A stretch of DNA of 31,645 bases, taken from Candidatus Rifleibacteriota bacterium (GTDB lineage Bacteria; Riflebacteria; Ozemobacteria; Ozemobacterales; Ozemobacteraceae). This document shows, piece after piece, positions 1 to 8,637 of this stretch. Position 1 is the first letter of the stretch. Every line of letters begins with the position of its first letter. The position numbers and the translations under genes are program-made. The stretch is from positions 1-31,645 of the forward strand of contig JAKJFO010000029.1 of NCBI GenBank assembly GCA_022704885.1, written 5' to 3'. The notes under the pieces are model-generated. The model saw only the letters and a program-made list of their open reading frames with translations. It was not told the DNA's origin and did no database searches.

Positions 1-710
1 TACTATGCCCGCAGAAGGAATACAGCTTCAAACTGCCGGAAACTTTCTGGGACTTTGTCTGTCTCGACAACGGCGTCATGCTGTTCGCGACGACTTCCCG
101 ACTGGCATTGCTCGATGTTGTTGCCGGACAGAACGGTCAGCAGCCGACAGTAAGCCTTCAGCCAGTCGCCATGCTTCCGCCCGACTGTATTCGCATGTTC
201 AAAGGCGCTGATAATTGCCTGTATTTCATCTGCGGCAAAGAAAACGGTGAGAACAGTGTATGGCTGTTCAAACCACAGGCTTATCGTGGCGACCGTGGTC
301 TGCCTGAGTTTCAGAAAATATTCGAGTCAGAAGCTCCTGTCAATGCGGTTGCCGGTGATGGTGTGATCACCTGGGTTGCGATTGGTCGACTCGTAATCAA
401 AATCGATGAGCAGAAGCGTGTGCAGCGTTATTATCAGCATCCACACCAGGTTATTGTCGATCTTGAATACTCTCTCTCCGGTGGTCTGTTTTATAGCACT
501 CCTTTTGCGGCCGGTTATCTTGGCAAAAATGGGGCGCTCGAAATGCTTAACGCACGTGGCCCTGATATTGCCTGCCAGGGCAGCAGCCTTTATCTGCTGT
601 TTTCTCGTGATTACGGCTTAATGGCTGTTGACGGCATCAGCCAGCTGCCACAATACGATCAACCACTGGCCGGAATCAAAAAAGTCCGTGCGGTAAAATA
701 CGATCAGTGA
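1..710 (+). CDS. C-terminal part of a beta-propeller-like protein (5' truncated)
   Basis: The reading frame is open from the first bases of the window to a TGA at 708-710, so the start lies outside. The first internal ATG is at 78, but the codons before it (LCPQKEYSFKLPETFWDF) read like normal protein, so the gene is cut rather than starting there. About 235 residues are visible. They consist of short beta-strand-like stretches repeated about every 40 residues (hydrophobic runs ending in Y/L-I or W-L-F, separated by D/N-G turns), as in irregular beta-propellers or WD/NHL-like proteins. No catalytic motif or membrane segment is visible in this part. A terminator follows directly, so it ends its transcription unit. 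The fold assignment is inference from repeat texture and the function is unknown. Confidence 0.6.
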   Translation, partial: LCPQKEYSFKLPETFWDFVCLDNGVMLFATTSRLALLDVVAGQNGQQPTVSLQPVAMLPPDCIRMFKGADNCLYFICGKENGENSVWLFKPQAYRGDRGLPEFQKIFESEAPVNAVAGDGVITWVAIGRLVIKIDEQKRVQRYYQHPHQVIVDLEYSLSGGLFYSTPFAAGYLGKNGALEMLNARGPDIACQGSSLYLLFSRDYGLMAVDGISQLPQYDQPLAGIKKVRAVKYDQ

Positions 711-719
711 GATAATTTT

Positions 720-747
720 TTGCTGACAGCTCCGCCTCTGGTATACT
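720..747 (+). promoter_or_regulatory. Sigma70-like promoter for the HEAT-repeat gene, nested in a terminator
   Basis: TTGCTG (720-725), a 16-base spacer and TATACT (742-747), with TGG just before the -10 (739-741) as an extended -10. Transcription would start near 754, about 33 bases before the ATG at 787. The -10 hexamer sits in the loop of the upstream gene's terminator hairpin. Confidence 0.5.
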
Positions 748-762
748 GGAGGCGGAGTTTTT
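730..762 (+). terminator. Rho-independent terminator
   Basis: A perfect 9-bp stem, CTCCGCCTC (730-738) with GAGGCGGAG (749-757), a 10-base loop and five T residues (758-762). It lies 20 bases after the stop of the propeller-like gene and is a textbook intrinsic terminator. Confidence 0.85.
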
Positions 763-786
763 ATCTTATGAGCAGATGGTGCAAAG

Positions 787-3702
787 ATGGCTGAGAAGAT
801 GCAGGCGCCGCGCATGCCGGATCGCCTAGATCTCAACGAGTGGATACAGCTTTCGCTCGACTCTGCCGACGAAACTGACCGGCAGATTGCTCTCGAAGAG
901 CTGGTAACTACCGGCGTTCCTCCGTATCTGCAGGCTAAACTGCGCGAAATTTCGGCACGGGACGCTTCGCCGGGTTGTCGGAACCTGGCCGCCTGGATCG
1001 AAAACCTTGACCGGCTCAAGGCTGAACTCAAGCCCCAGATGAAAGGGCTTGACCTGACTCCTGCTGCAATTGAAAGTCTGCTTGATAACAATGAACCTGG
1101 CCGCGCCTCGGTAATTATACAACTTTTGCGTAAAGCGCCATCTGAAGAGGCTTTGCAGCAATGGCGAGACCGCCTGGCCGCCGAAAATAACCCGCGTCTG
1201 CTCGAAATTGGTCTGACTATACTGGGCAAGTTTGGTATTGCTGCTGATGCAGATATTGCTACCATGCTGCTGCTCGAAAGCGATGTCGAGGTGGTGTGTG
1301 CAGCATTGTCGCTGCTGCATCAGCGCGACGAAATCACATTCAAAAGACAGGTAAGAACAGGTCTGACTTCGCGTTCGTTCAGAGTTCAGCTGCACGCCGT
1401 TCATCTGCTGCGGCTCGTCGACAGCAACGAAGCCTTGAAATACATCAAGGCATTTCTATTTCATAAAAATCAGCTGATTCGTCAACGTGCGCTGCGTGAA
1501 CTCATGTTGATCGACTTTGCCCGGGTCGAGAATCTTTTTCTGCAGTATCTTGGTACCGAAATTCAACCCTTATTGCTGGTGAAAGCCGGATTTGTAGCGG
1601 CTTTTAACCCATCTCGCGAGTTTCCGCTCAAGATTTACGATATCATGCTGCTGGCAAAGGATCACAAGAAACATATCATGCAGCTTATCCTGCGCCAGAG
1701 TGTCGAAGCGGTTCAGGCGGCCGGTCTGCTCGATCAGCCTCTTGAAGCTTATATGGTCGATCTTAAAAAGCAGATCGACCGACGTCGCGCCGAAATTATC
1801 ATCAGATGCGCGGTGCGCGATCTTGCCAGCCCTCGTCGGGAACTGCGGGCCGCCGCAATAGAGCGCCTCAGCCAGTATGCTGCCCATCCTTCAATCATTC
1901 AGGCTCTTAAGAAGCATCTGGAAGTTGAAAGCGATGTCGAACTCAAAAAGAGCATCAGTATGCTGCTCGAACCTGCTCCGGCGGAGGTGCCCGAGAAAAC
2001 TGCCGAAGCAGGGCAGGCTGTCGCGCCACAGGCATTTCCCGGGCCTTTGAGTTTTCTCAAGTTGTCGCTGGTTGAGCAACGCCGACTGCTGAAAGATCTC
2101 AGCGATAACACCAGTTTTCTGGCAGCCCGCCACACATTGTTCGATCTGCTCAATTCCGACATCAAAAAGAGCCTGGTTCTAGACATACTGAAGGTTATCA
2201 ACGAATTCGGCAGTCGCATCGATGTGCCGGCCATTCTGCCGCTGCTCGATAATTCTGAGCCGCCGGTGATGGCAATGGCGGTCAAGACTCTCGGCAAGCT
2301 TGATATTGACTCGATTCTGCCGACGCTCAACCGTTTTCTGGCAGACGAAGACCCGCGCATCAAGTCTGCTGCTCTCGAAGTATATCTTGTCGCCGACAAA
2401 GAAGGGGCCGTGCAGTATCTTTCTTCGATGCTGCGTTCGGCGACGGCAGATACCCGCCGGATCGGCCTTTCACTGCTGCCGCAGCTCGATTATCCATCAG
2501 CTGAGCCTTTGTTGCTGCGAATGCTCAAGTATGAAGGCAATGAAGAGCTCATTGTGCAGGCGTCTTATATGGTGGCAGCCAACCCGACCCGCGACGGGCT
2601 CGAGCTGCTTTTCGCCAATACGCATGACAAGCTTGGTGAGCTGAAGCCCGGCCATGAAGAAATCTGGCAGCTGGCGATGATCTCGGCCGAAAGCGTGTTC
2701 AACCAGCCCCCGGTAGAGATCGAAGCCGCCTGCTGGGAAGCCTACAAAGCCGAGCATGCTGAGCCTTCATCAGAAAAGTCCGCCTATGCTTACGATTCGG
2801 TTGTTGGCGAGACAGATGACGAGCTGCCGCCTCCGCCACCATCTGACGGCGATGAACATACTCCGGTCGAACAGCTGTTTCTACATCTTTACGAGTTCAA
2901 ATGGCATTACATTTTTGGGGTGATTGTGCTGGTGCCTCTCATGTTCAGCTTGTTTGGTGGCAGTGAGCCCGAATCCAGGGGGCGCCGCGGCGGTATGAGT
3001 GAGCAGGGTGCCAAAGTCAGCTTTCTACCAACAGAACAGAAGTCTACTGACGCTACCCAGGTTGGATCAGACGACTGGCAGGGCTATCTCAAGACAGGAG
3101 CCCGCGAGGTTCTCGGTGGTCGCGCATATGCACAGGCCCTCAGTAATGCCCGCCAGGAAGTCGAAAAAGTCAGATACGATAACGAAAAGGCATATCAGCA
3201 GAGCCTTATAGATAAGGCCAACGATCCATCTCAGCCTGAAGAAGTGCGTCAGATGGCGGCTGCTTATGCTCATCCGGGATTTTCGCGCGCGATAGATGCT
3301 TATGACCTCAAGAACATGTCTGAAGCAGAAGTATACTTTGAGCAGTGCATCGAAGACGCACAGCTCAACAGCGTGGGCAAATGTCTGGCACTGACAAAGC
3401 TGGCTGAAATAGCGCAGGCCAGGGGGGATCGCGCCTCCTGGACGAAATGGCAGGATCGCCTGCTCAAGGAGCTCAAGAATATTCCGGAATATAAAGATAT
3501 CGCAGCCTTTCAGGATTTCAGCCGTTATTTTTCATCGGTCATGGATGTCAGCAATCAATTGTCGATCGATGGCAGCGGTGCTGATGAAATTGTCGCCGGT
3601 CTCAAGGCTCAGGGCGAGAGTGATGCAGAGGCGCAGGAACATCTCGAGGTTCTCAAAGGCATGGATGGGCAGTTTCAGAAAATGTTTTCCGGGCAACAAT
3701 AG
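787..3702 (+). CDS. HEAT-repeat protein with one transmembrane segment and helical C-terminal domain
   Basis: 971 residues. Residues about 20-640 are alpha-helical pairs with the spacing and Leu/Ala/Asp pattern of HEAT repeats; one clear unit near residues 455-560 runs through 'ILPLLDNSEPPVMAMAVKTL'. A proline/acid linker follows, then one hydrophobic segment at about 706-725 (after Trp706) flanked by Gly/Arg residues, and a 240-residue helical TPR-like tail. There is no signal peptide, so the HEAT part should be cytoplasmic and the tail periplasmic, with the protein bridging the membrane. HEAT repeats bind other proteins. The next genes encode pseudopilins, so a scaffold for that system is possible but unproven. 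No strong Shine-Dalgarno precedes the ATG, but the next in-frame ATG is far inside. Confidence 0.85.
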   Translation: MAEKMQAPRMPDRLDLNEWIQLSLDSADETDRQIALEELVTTGVPPYLQAKLREISARDASPGCRNLAAWIENLDRLKAELKPQMKGLDLTPAAIESLLDNNEPGRASVIIQLLRKAPSEEALQQWRDRLAAENNPRLLEIGLTILGKFGIAADADIATMLLLESDVEVVCAALSLLHQRDEITFKRQVRTGLTSRSFRVQLHAVHLLRLVDSNEALKYIKAFLFHKNQLIRQRALRELMLIDFARVENLFLQYLGTEIQPLLLVKAGFVAAFNPSREFPLKIYDIMLLAKDHKKHIMQLILRQSVEAVQAAGLLDQPLEAYMVDLKKQIDRRRAEIIIRCAVRDLASPRRELRAAAIERLSQYAAHPSIIQALKKHLEVESDVELKKSISMLLEPAPAEVPEKTAEAGQAVAPQAFPGPLSFLKLSLVEQRRLLKDLSDNTSFLAARHTLFDLLNSDIKKSLVLDILKVINEFGSRIDVPAILPLLDNSEPPVMAMAVKTLGKLDIDSILPTLNRFLADEDPRIKSAALEVYLVADKEGAVQYLSSMLRSATADTRRIGLSLLPQLDYPSAEPLLLRMLKYEGNEELIVQASYMVAANPTRDGLELLFANTHDKLGELKPGHEEIWQLAMISAESVFNQPPVEIEAACWEAYKAEHAEPSSEKSAYAYDSVVGETDDELPPPPPSDGDEHTPVEQLFLHLYEFKWHYIFGVIVLVPLMFSLFGGSEPESRGRRGGMSEQGAKVSFLPTEQKSTDATQVGSDDWQGYLKTGAREVLGGRAYAQALSNARQEVEKVRYDNEKAYQQSLIDKANDPSQPEEVRQMAAAYAHPGFSRAIDAYDLKNMSEAEVYFEQCIEDAQLNSVGKCLALTKLAEIAQARGDRASWTKWQDRLLKELKNIPEYKDIAAFQDFSRYFSSVMDVSNQLSIDGSGADEIVAGLKAQGESDAEAQEHLEVLKGMDGQFQKMFSGQQ

Positions 3703-3733
3703 CGATTGCACGTATTAGTGTGTACCCTCTGCA

Positions 3734-3762
3734 TTGTGTCGGTGTTGACTATGGGTTATAAT
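3734..3762 (+). promoter_or_regulatory. Sigma70-like promoter of the pseudopilin operon
   Basis: TTGTGT (3734-3739), a 17-base spacer and a perfect TATAAT (3757-3762). Predicted transcript start is about 3769, which leaves a 30-base leader to the GTG at 3801 but only about 11 bases to the ATG at 3780, so it supports the GTG start. Confidence 0.5.
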
Positions 3763-3787
3763 TAAATAGGGTTTTCAGCATGATTTC

Positions 3788-3794
3788 AGAGGAG
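3788..3794 (+). promoter_or_regulatory. Ribosome binding site deciding the GTG start
   Basis: AGAGGAG lies six bases before the GTG at 3801. The in-frame ATG at 3780 lies upstream of this site and has no purine-rich sequence before it. Confidence 0.65.
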
Positions 3795-3800
3795 TTGACT

Positions 3801-6377
3801 GTGCAACAACGCTATAAACGCAAGAGTGGATCTGCTTACCTGATGGCTCTGGGCGTTCTCTCCGTTCTGGTTCTCGTTGGCATCGCCATTTCACGCACTA
3901 CCATTTCAGGGCGCTGGAGCACGGTATTTTCGAGCCACGAAAAACATGCCGAAGAATGCGCCGAATCTGCCGCCAACCTTACTTTCAAAATAGTTAAAGA
4001 CAATATGAACGACTACAGTGCCTTCTGGGAGCTGTTTTCGAACCCAGATAAGCTGTTACGCAGCTGGTTTATGTATTTCCGGTTGCCGGCGCCAGTGGCT
4101 GCCGCTTATATCGATCCGGTCAGCTTTGAGAACGCCAAGGCAAACGGCATTGATGTGCAGCTCGACCTCTTCAATAACGTACTGTTCAAACCGCTTTACG
4201 AAGACGGTATCGTTTATGTTTACGATACCGTTTCCGAAGATCCCGAAGCCCCGCTGGCGCCGCTTAAAGGCATGTTCGATGCCCGCGGCGGCCGCGTTCG
4301 TGTTATCTGTACGGCCAGAATCAAAAAGGCCTTCGCCATACTCGCCGACAACCCTGATTTTATGGTTGGCGGCGTCGAAGTTCCGCTGCGCAAGGTGACC
4401 GGGTTTCTCGGCTCGATTTACGACAAAATCAAGATTGGCGCTGCTGATGTCGTGTCTGGCATAAACAAGGACCCTACCGGCGAGAATTCAGGCGCCGGCG
4501 GTTTTCAGATGCCCAATATCGATGTCATCAAGTTTTTGCCTGATACACCTTTGCTCAAGGCGCCAGATATCTCTGGCATAACTATCATCGTGCAGGGCGT
4601 GCCGGTGCCAGTCGGCATTATTCTGCAGAAGCCGGTCGATGCAATCTTCAACAAAATTTCTTCTGAATTCGGCCTGACACCACAGAAGATCGCCAAAAAG
4701 ATTTTTGGCGACAAACTGCAGTTTCATATCGATTTCAAGGCGATCAACGAGCGCATCGAGTCGGCTATTCAGAATTGTATTCCTGATTTTCTCAAGGCTT
4801 TTGCCGGCAACGTCACCTTCGACGTCACCGTCGAGAAGCAGGGCTTTTTCGAAGTTGTCGCCGAAGTCGAGTATTACCCGCATTATCCCGAAGAAACCGT
4901 GATCAAAAAGAAACTGGTTATGCATCGCGAGTTCAGAGTTGCCGATATTCAGCCGATTGCTTCTGACTACACTTTTTTTATCGCCAATTCGAAGCTGCTT
5001 TACGAAAAGTCGATCGAGAACTTCGACAGCTGGGAAGGCGATGACCAGATCAAGTGGGACGAAGGTGGCGGCACTCTGATCATTCATAACATGCCTTCAT
5101 TCACTGCACTTTTTGATGCTATCAAAAACATATTTTCGTTCAATCTCAAGGATCTCGCACGTAAACTTCAGTTGCCAGGCCTGGTGCGTGTTAACGGCAC
5201 CAAAGAAATGCTGATAAAGCTTACGTTGTTCGATAAATGGCCATTCGGAAGCGACGCCCTGGAAGTCTTCAAACGCATGGAAATCGTCGCGCTGCTGGCG
5301 CCTCACAAATCTGACTCAGGCTATCCTAAAACCGCCTGCAGTGGCGATCACCCCTCTGAACATGCTGATGACAAGCATAATGTCATTCCGAATCTCAAGA
5401 GCGTACGTTACAACTTCTGGGATAAAGGCAAGCCCTTCGACTGGCCATATTTCGGTGGTGGCGAACCCGGCGGCATCGGCAATTACTGGCTGCCGATACC
5501 GCCGCGCTTTTCCAGCAATCTGCTGTTCGGGCATCTGTTTATGGAATTTCCCTTCTCGATGCGTGTCGAAGGCTATCTCAAAAAGGTCTACAGCCATATC
5601 AGTCTTTTGCTGGTCAAGATTTACATTCCGCCAATCCCAATTATTGGCTTTGCTGGCCTCGATATACCGATTCCGTGGTTCTGGGCGAAGGCAAAGAAAG
5701 AGCCTTATGGCTACTGCATGTTTCCGCCATATAAAAGTGATGATGAAGCGAAAGCTGCCTGGAGCCCAAATGATAAAGGCAATTTGCCGGCCAATACCTA
5801 TTCGCCGACGCAGTATCTCAAGAAAGCCAGTTACTTTTACCCGACTTCGCGTGATTTTAACCGTGATATCGAGAATCGCGTCATCGATTACAAGGGGAAG
5901 CGCACTTTTATCTGCGACGGTGTGACTTTTATCAACGACAGTCTTTGGCTCGAAGACGACCTGCATGTCATGGGGCGCGGCATCATCGTTGCTGCTGCCA
6001 ATGTGCATTTTAAGGGTAACATTACCAAAGAAGAATTCGATGCCAACGGTAACGCTACGGTTTTTTCGATCGTGGCGCGCAACGGGTCGATCGTTAACCA
6101 TTACGGCAACCGCGAGATACACGCCTGTCTGTTTGGCGATAAAGGAATTACCAATCCAATCGGGGCAACCATGAAGGTTTATGGCAACCTCGTCGTAAAC
6201 CGCTTCAACCGCAAAGATCTCAAAGGCGACCTGCACGTCTACTACCAGTCGAACCATTGCCGCAGTTCGCTGCTGTCGATGATCAGGCCGGTCGCTAAAT
6301 GGGACCCGACGCGTTATTATGTCACTTTCAGTGCGCAGACTGCGTACTTCAAATTCGAAAAAACCGACCGGAACTGA
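3801..6377 (+). CDS. Large PilX/GspK-like pseudopilin
   Basis: 858 residues from GTG 3801, chosen because AGAGGAG lies six bases upstream; an in-frame ATG at 3780 would add seven residues. The N-terminus is basic (RYKRKSG), then a 20-residue hydrophobic helix (SAYLMALGVLSVLVLVGIAI) followed by an amphipathic helix with E-x-A-x-x-A-A, the layout of PilX_N and GspK N-termini. As in GspK, the Glu at mature position 5 is missing. The C-terminal third (about 690-830) has short G/N-rich strands like a beta-helix; the middle is unrecognised. At 858 residues it is far larger than PilX (about 160-200) or GspK (about 320). It is first in an operon with two small prepilin-like genes, the first only four bases downstream, and is probably the large tip or initiation subunit of a pseudopilus. 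No ATPase, secretin or prepilin peptidase gene is in the window. Confidence 0.75.
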   Translation: MQQRYKRKSGSAYLMALGVLSVLVLVGIAISRTTISGRWSTVFSSHEKHAEECAESAANLTFKIVKDNMNDYSAFWELFSNPDKLLRSWFMYFRLPAPVAAAYIDPVSFENAKANGIDVQLDLFNNVLFKPLYEDGIVYVYDTVSEDPEAPLAPLKGMFDARGGRVRVICTARIKKAFAILADNPDFMVGGVEVPLRKVTGFLGSIYDKIKIGAADVVSGINKDPTGENSGAGGFQMPNIDVIKFLPDTPLLKAPDISGITIIVQGVPVPVGIILQKPVDAIFNKISSEFGLTPQKIAKKIFGDKLQFHIDFKAINERIESAIQNCIPDFLKAFAGNVTFDVTVEKQGFFEVVAEVEYYPHYPEETVIKKKLVMHREFRVADIQPIASDYTFFIANSKLLYEKSIENFDSWEGDDQIKWDEGGGTLIIHNMPSFTALFDAIKNIFSFNLKDLARKLQLPGLVRVNGTKEMLIKLTLFDKWPFGSDALEVFKRMEIVALLAPHKSDSGYPKTACSGDHPSEHADDKHNVIPNLKSVRYNFWDKGKPFDWPYFGGGEPGGIGNYWLPIPPRFSSNLLFGHLFMEFPFSMRVEGYLKKVYSHISLLLVKIYIPPIPIIGFAGLDIPIPWFWAKAKKEPYGYCMFPPYKSDDEAKAAWSPNDKGNLPANTYSPTQYLKKASYFYPTSRDFNRDIENRVIDYKGKRTFICDGVTFINDSLWLEDDLHVMGRGIIVAAANVHFKGNITKEEFDANGNATVFSIVARNGSIVNHYGNREIHACLFGDKGITNPIGATMKVYGNLVVNRFNRKDLKGDLHVYYQSNHCRSSLLSMIRPVAKWDPTRYYVTFSAQTAYFKFEKTDRN

Positions 6378-6381
6378 CAAT

Positions 6382-6846
6382 ATGAAAACAAGAGCCGTAA
6401 CACTTGTCGAGATCTGCCTGGCGTTGACCATACTGGTTGTCGCTCTGATTCCTCTTATGCGCATGTCTTCGAGCGACGCTGTAACCGTCATCGAGACCGA
6501 AAAAATTCAGATGGCCGAACGTATTCTCGAAAGCATCAAGACAGAGATCACAGCAATGCCATTCAAACGTTTCTACGAAAGAATCGACGCCGAAGGCACC
6601 AATGCAGCTGAAGAAGCTGGCCCCTTTGTGCTTTCCGACGGCTTTTATCCGATCAGCCTCAGCGAAGTTCTAGAGATTCAGAAGAAATACAAGGATTTTG
6701 CAGTGGTTGGCACCTGGTCGTTTCTGCTCAAAGAGGGCAAGCCTGACAAAACCATGGTTCAGACCGATATTTCCTGTTCATTCAGCCGGGCCGGTAATGC
6801 GCCTCCGGTGGTTCGCAATAAATCTTTTCTGATCGTAAAGCCCTGA
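6382..6846 (+). CDS. Prepilin-like minor pseudopilin (PilV/GspI type)
   Basis: 154 residues from ATG 6382, four bases after the upstream stop, so translation is probably coupled; no strong ribosome site is visible. The frame is open further upstream, but those codons overlap the previous gene. The N-terminus MKTRA-VTLVEICLALTILV is a class III prepilin signal: a basic leader, a cleavage site, Glu at mature position 5, then about 20 hydrophobic residues. The residue before cleavage is Ala5, not the usual Gly. Processing would be by a PilD-type peptidase encoded elsewhere. The rest is a short globular domain of the size of GspI/PilV minor pilins. Its position between a PilX/GspK-like and a second prepilin gene supports a minor-pilin complex. 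Confidence 0.82.
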   Translation: MKTRAVTLVEICLALTILVVALIPLMRMSSSDAVTVIETEKIQMAERILESIKTEITAMPFKRFYERIDAEGTNAAEEAGPFVLSDGFYPISLSEVLEIQKKYKDFAVVGTWSFLLKEGKPDKTMVQTDISCSFSRAGNAPPVVRNKSFLIVKP

Positions 6847-6867
6847 TCGAACGAGGGGAGAACAAGC

Positions 6868-7947
6868 ATGAAAAAGCGTGGCACAACACTGATCGAGATT
6901 ATGGTGGGCGTGGTGATTCTGTCGATTATTTCGGTACCGATTTATTACCTGCTCAAGGACGCTTCGGCGAAAAGGGCGATTGTTACCAGTCGCGACTTTA
7001 TCAAGCAGGAAGCCAACAAAGTTTTCAAGCTGCTCGAGAATGACCTGAGCCAGGCGCGCAAGGGCACTTTCAAGCAGGCCAGTGACGATGTCATCGAGAT
7101 CAAGGTGCGCAAACCAGGAAATGATGAGACTAAAGACGTGCCGCTGAGCTATTTTTATTCGGCACCCGATCTGTATCGGCGTTTCGAAGGCAAAAGCTGG
7201 GTAGTGAGTCGCAATGTTGCCGATTTTGTAGTCAGCGAAACAGCCGAAGCCGGTCGCCTCGTGGTGTCGCTTAAGCTAAAAGCGGCTCTGGATGGCATTC
7301 CTGAAGATCAGGCGCCCGAGCTTTCCCAGGAAAAACTTATTGTAATGCGCGAAGACAGCTCAGAAGAGCTCGATGCGTTCTGGCGTGATGTCGGTGACGT
7401 TAATAAGTTCTTTGCGACTCAAGGTAGCGTAATGGCCGGTATCAAGGAAGATGCCAAAGCTATGACCCAGAAGTTCACCTCTGAGTGGTCGGCAGCCGGT
7501 GCCGATATCGCCAATATGACAGTTGGTGAGATCAAAAAAGTAAAAGATGAGCTTTTCAATGGTCTTAAAGATGTCGAAAAACAGCTCGGCAATATCGATA
7601 AAGATATTCTCGACCTCGACCCGAAGGCGCTTTATGACCCTGGCTGCGACGGCAAACTTTCAGACTCCGAGAAAAAGAGAGCCCAGCAGGTTAAAGATGC
7701 TCTGGCTGCCATGGATACCAAAGATAAAATGGACTGGAACAAGATCAAGAACATCGGTGGCACGGGTGGTCTTTTTTCATCAGGAATGGACACAAAAGCC
7801 ATTAAAGAAATGTACAATGCCAAATACGAGATTTTCAATGCCGGCCAGGAAGTGGTAAAGCAGATCGACGACTTTAAAAAATTCGCCGAAGAAAACGGAA
7901 CCAGCGTTGACACCTCAACCATCGATCGCAATAAGTGGGGACTGTGA
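6868..7947 (+). CDS. Prepilin-like protein with long helical C-terminus (PilW/GspJ type)
   Basis: 359 residues; GAGGGGAG lies about seven bases before the ATG. The N-terminus MKKRG-TTLIEIMVGVVILS is a canonical prepilin signal with Gly5 at the cleavage site and Glu at mature +5. Residues about 30-165 fit a GspJ/PilW-like pilin head. Residues about 170-359 are an added, strongly charged helical region, unusual for this family. It contains DPGCDGKLSDSE (257-268), which fits the 12-residue EF-hand loop pattern (acidic at 1 and 5, Gly at 6, Leu at 8, Glu at 12), so calcium binding is plausible. Last gene of the operon; its stop is two bases from the stop of a convergent gene, with no terminator between them. 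Confidence 0.82.
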   Translation: MKKRGTTLIEIMVGVVILSIISVPIYYLLKDASAKRAIVTSRDFIKQEANKVFKLLENDLSQARKGTFKQASDDVIEIKVRKPGNDETKDVPLSYFYSAPDLYRRFEGKSWVVSRNVADFVVSETAEAGRLVVSLKLKAALDGIPEDQAPELSQEKLIVMREDSSEELDAFWRDVGDVNKFFATQGSVMAGIKEDAKAMTQKFTSEWSAAGADIANMTVGEIKKVKDELFNGLKDVEKQLGNIDKDILDLDPKALYDPGCDGKLSDSEKKRAQQVKDALAAMDTKDKMDWNKIKNIGGTGGLFSSGMDTKAIKEMYNAKYEIFNAGQEVVKQIDDFKKFAEENGTSVDTSTIDRNKWGL

Positions 7948-7949
7948 GC

Positions 7950-8603
7950 CTATAGTTCTGAAAGATCGCTGGCTTTGGCAACTACGAAGCAGATATTCAT
8001 GACAGCTACCCAGATCAGCACGGTTGCTATGGCGATTTTCTGAAACCATGGCAGATGCTCGATGCCGAGGCGCAGATAATACATTACATTGTTAGCCTGC
8101 GTCAGAACCAGGCTGAGCAGGCCAGCTGCAAAAAATAGCCGCCGGCCGTTTTCCAGCAGTATATCCAGTGCGATCAGAATGGTCACCAGCGTTGCGATGC
8201 TGAAACAGAGCAGAGCAGGGTTATGGTAGTTGCCAAAAAGCATTACGCCGGAAAGCCCGGTAATGGCCGCGCTCACTCTTATTACGCGCGCGTGCGCAAT
8301 TGCCGCTTTTAAATAAAGCGGCAGTCGGTAAAAAAATAAGCCAATCGCGCTGCCGGCCAATATCATGGCGATAATAGCATAAACAGCACCAGGATTCGGC
8401 TGGCCGTTCATTGCCTCATGGTTCATCAGCTCGCACCAGTAATTGTGCAGCCAGCTGAACCCCGTCGATCTCAGATTCGTCTGCGACCCGCCCGGATAAA
8501 CCCGCGCCGCTATAAAAAACAGAGCAAAATAGGCTGCTATGCCAATTGCCGGAAACAGTTCCAGTATTGTTTTCAGAGCGGGAGGCTTTTTCTGGTAACT
8601 CAT
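7950..8603 (-). CDS. Polytopic inner-membrane protein, about six helices
   Basis: 217 residues with about six hydrophobic segments (near 15-33, 70-90, 105-122, 127-147, 154-172 and 185-207). A polar loop after helix 1 contains 'GFSWLHNYWCEL' and 'NPGAVYAI'. This layout resembles DUF998-type membrane proteins, but I do not see a diagnostic motif and assign no function. It lies 22 bases downstream of the secreted-protein gene on the same strand, with a hairpin between, so it may be read through or have its own promoter. The start ATG at 8603 has only a weak GAG upstream. It is tail to tail with the pseudopilin operon. Confidence 0.7.
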   Translation of the reverse strand: MSYQKKPPALKTILELFPAIGIAAYFALFFIAARVYPGGSQTNLRSTGFSWLHNYWCELMNHEAMNGQPNPGAVYAIIAMILAGSAIGLFFYRLPLYLKAAIAHARVIRVSAAITGLSGVMLFGNYHNPALLCFSIATLVTILIALDILLENGRRLFFAAGLLSLVLTQANNVMYYLRLGIEHLPWFQKIAIATVLIWVAVMNICFVVAKASDLSEL

Positions 8604-8615
8604 CGCAGAATCTCA

Positions 8616-8637
8616 AAAAAGCGCATTAACGCTTTTT
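8616..8637 (-). terminator. AT-rich hairpin over the stop codon, terminator-like
   Basis: AAAAAGCG (8616-8623) pairs with CGCTTTTT (8630-8637) around a six-base loop; the loop carries the TAA stop of the minus-strand gene. On the minus strand the right arm runs into six T residues. The stem has only three GC pairs, so termination may be partial. Confidence 0.4.

Noticed and set aside
5316..6491. 391-codon minus-strand frame opposite the PilX/GspK-like gene
   Set aside because: It covers the 3' part of a gene with an operon partner overlapping its beginning; no motifs, signal peptide or ribosome site.
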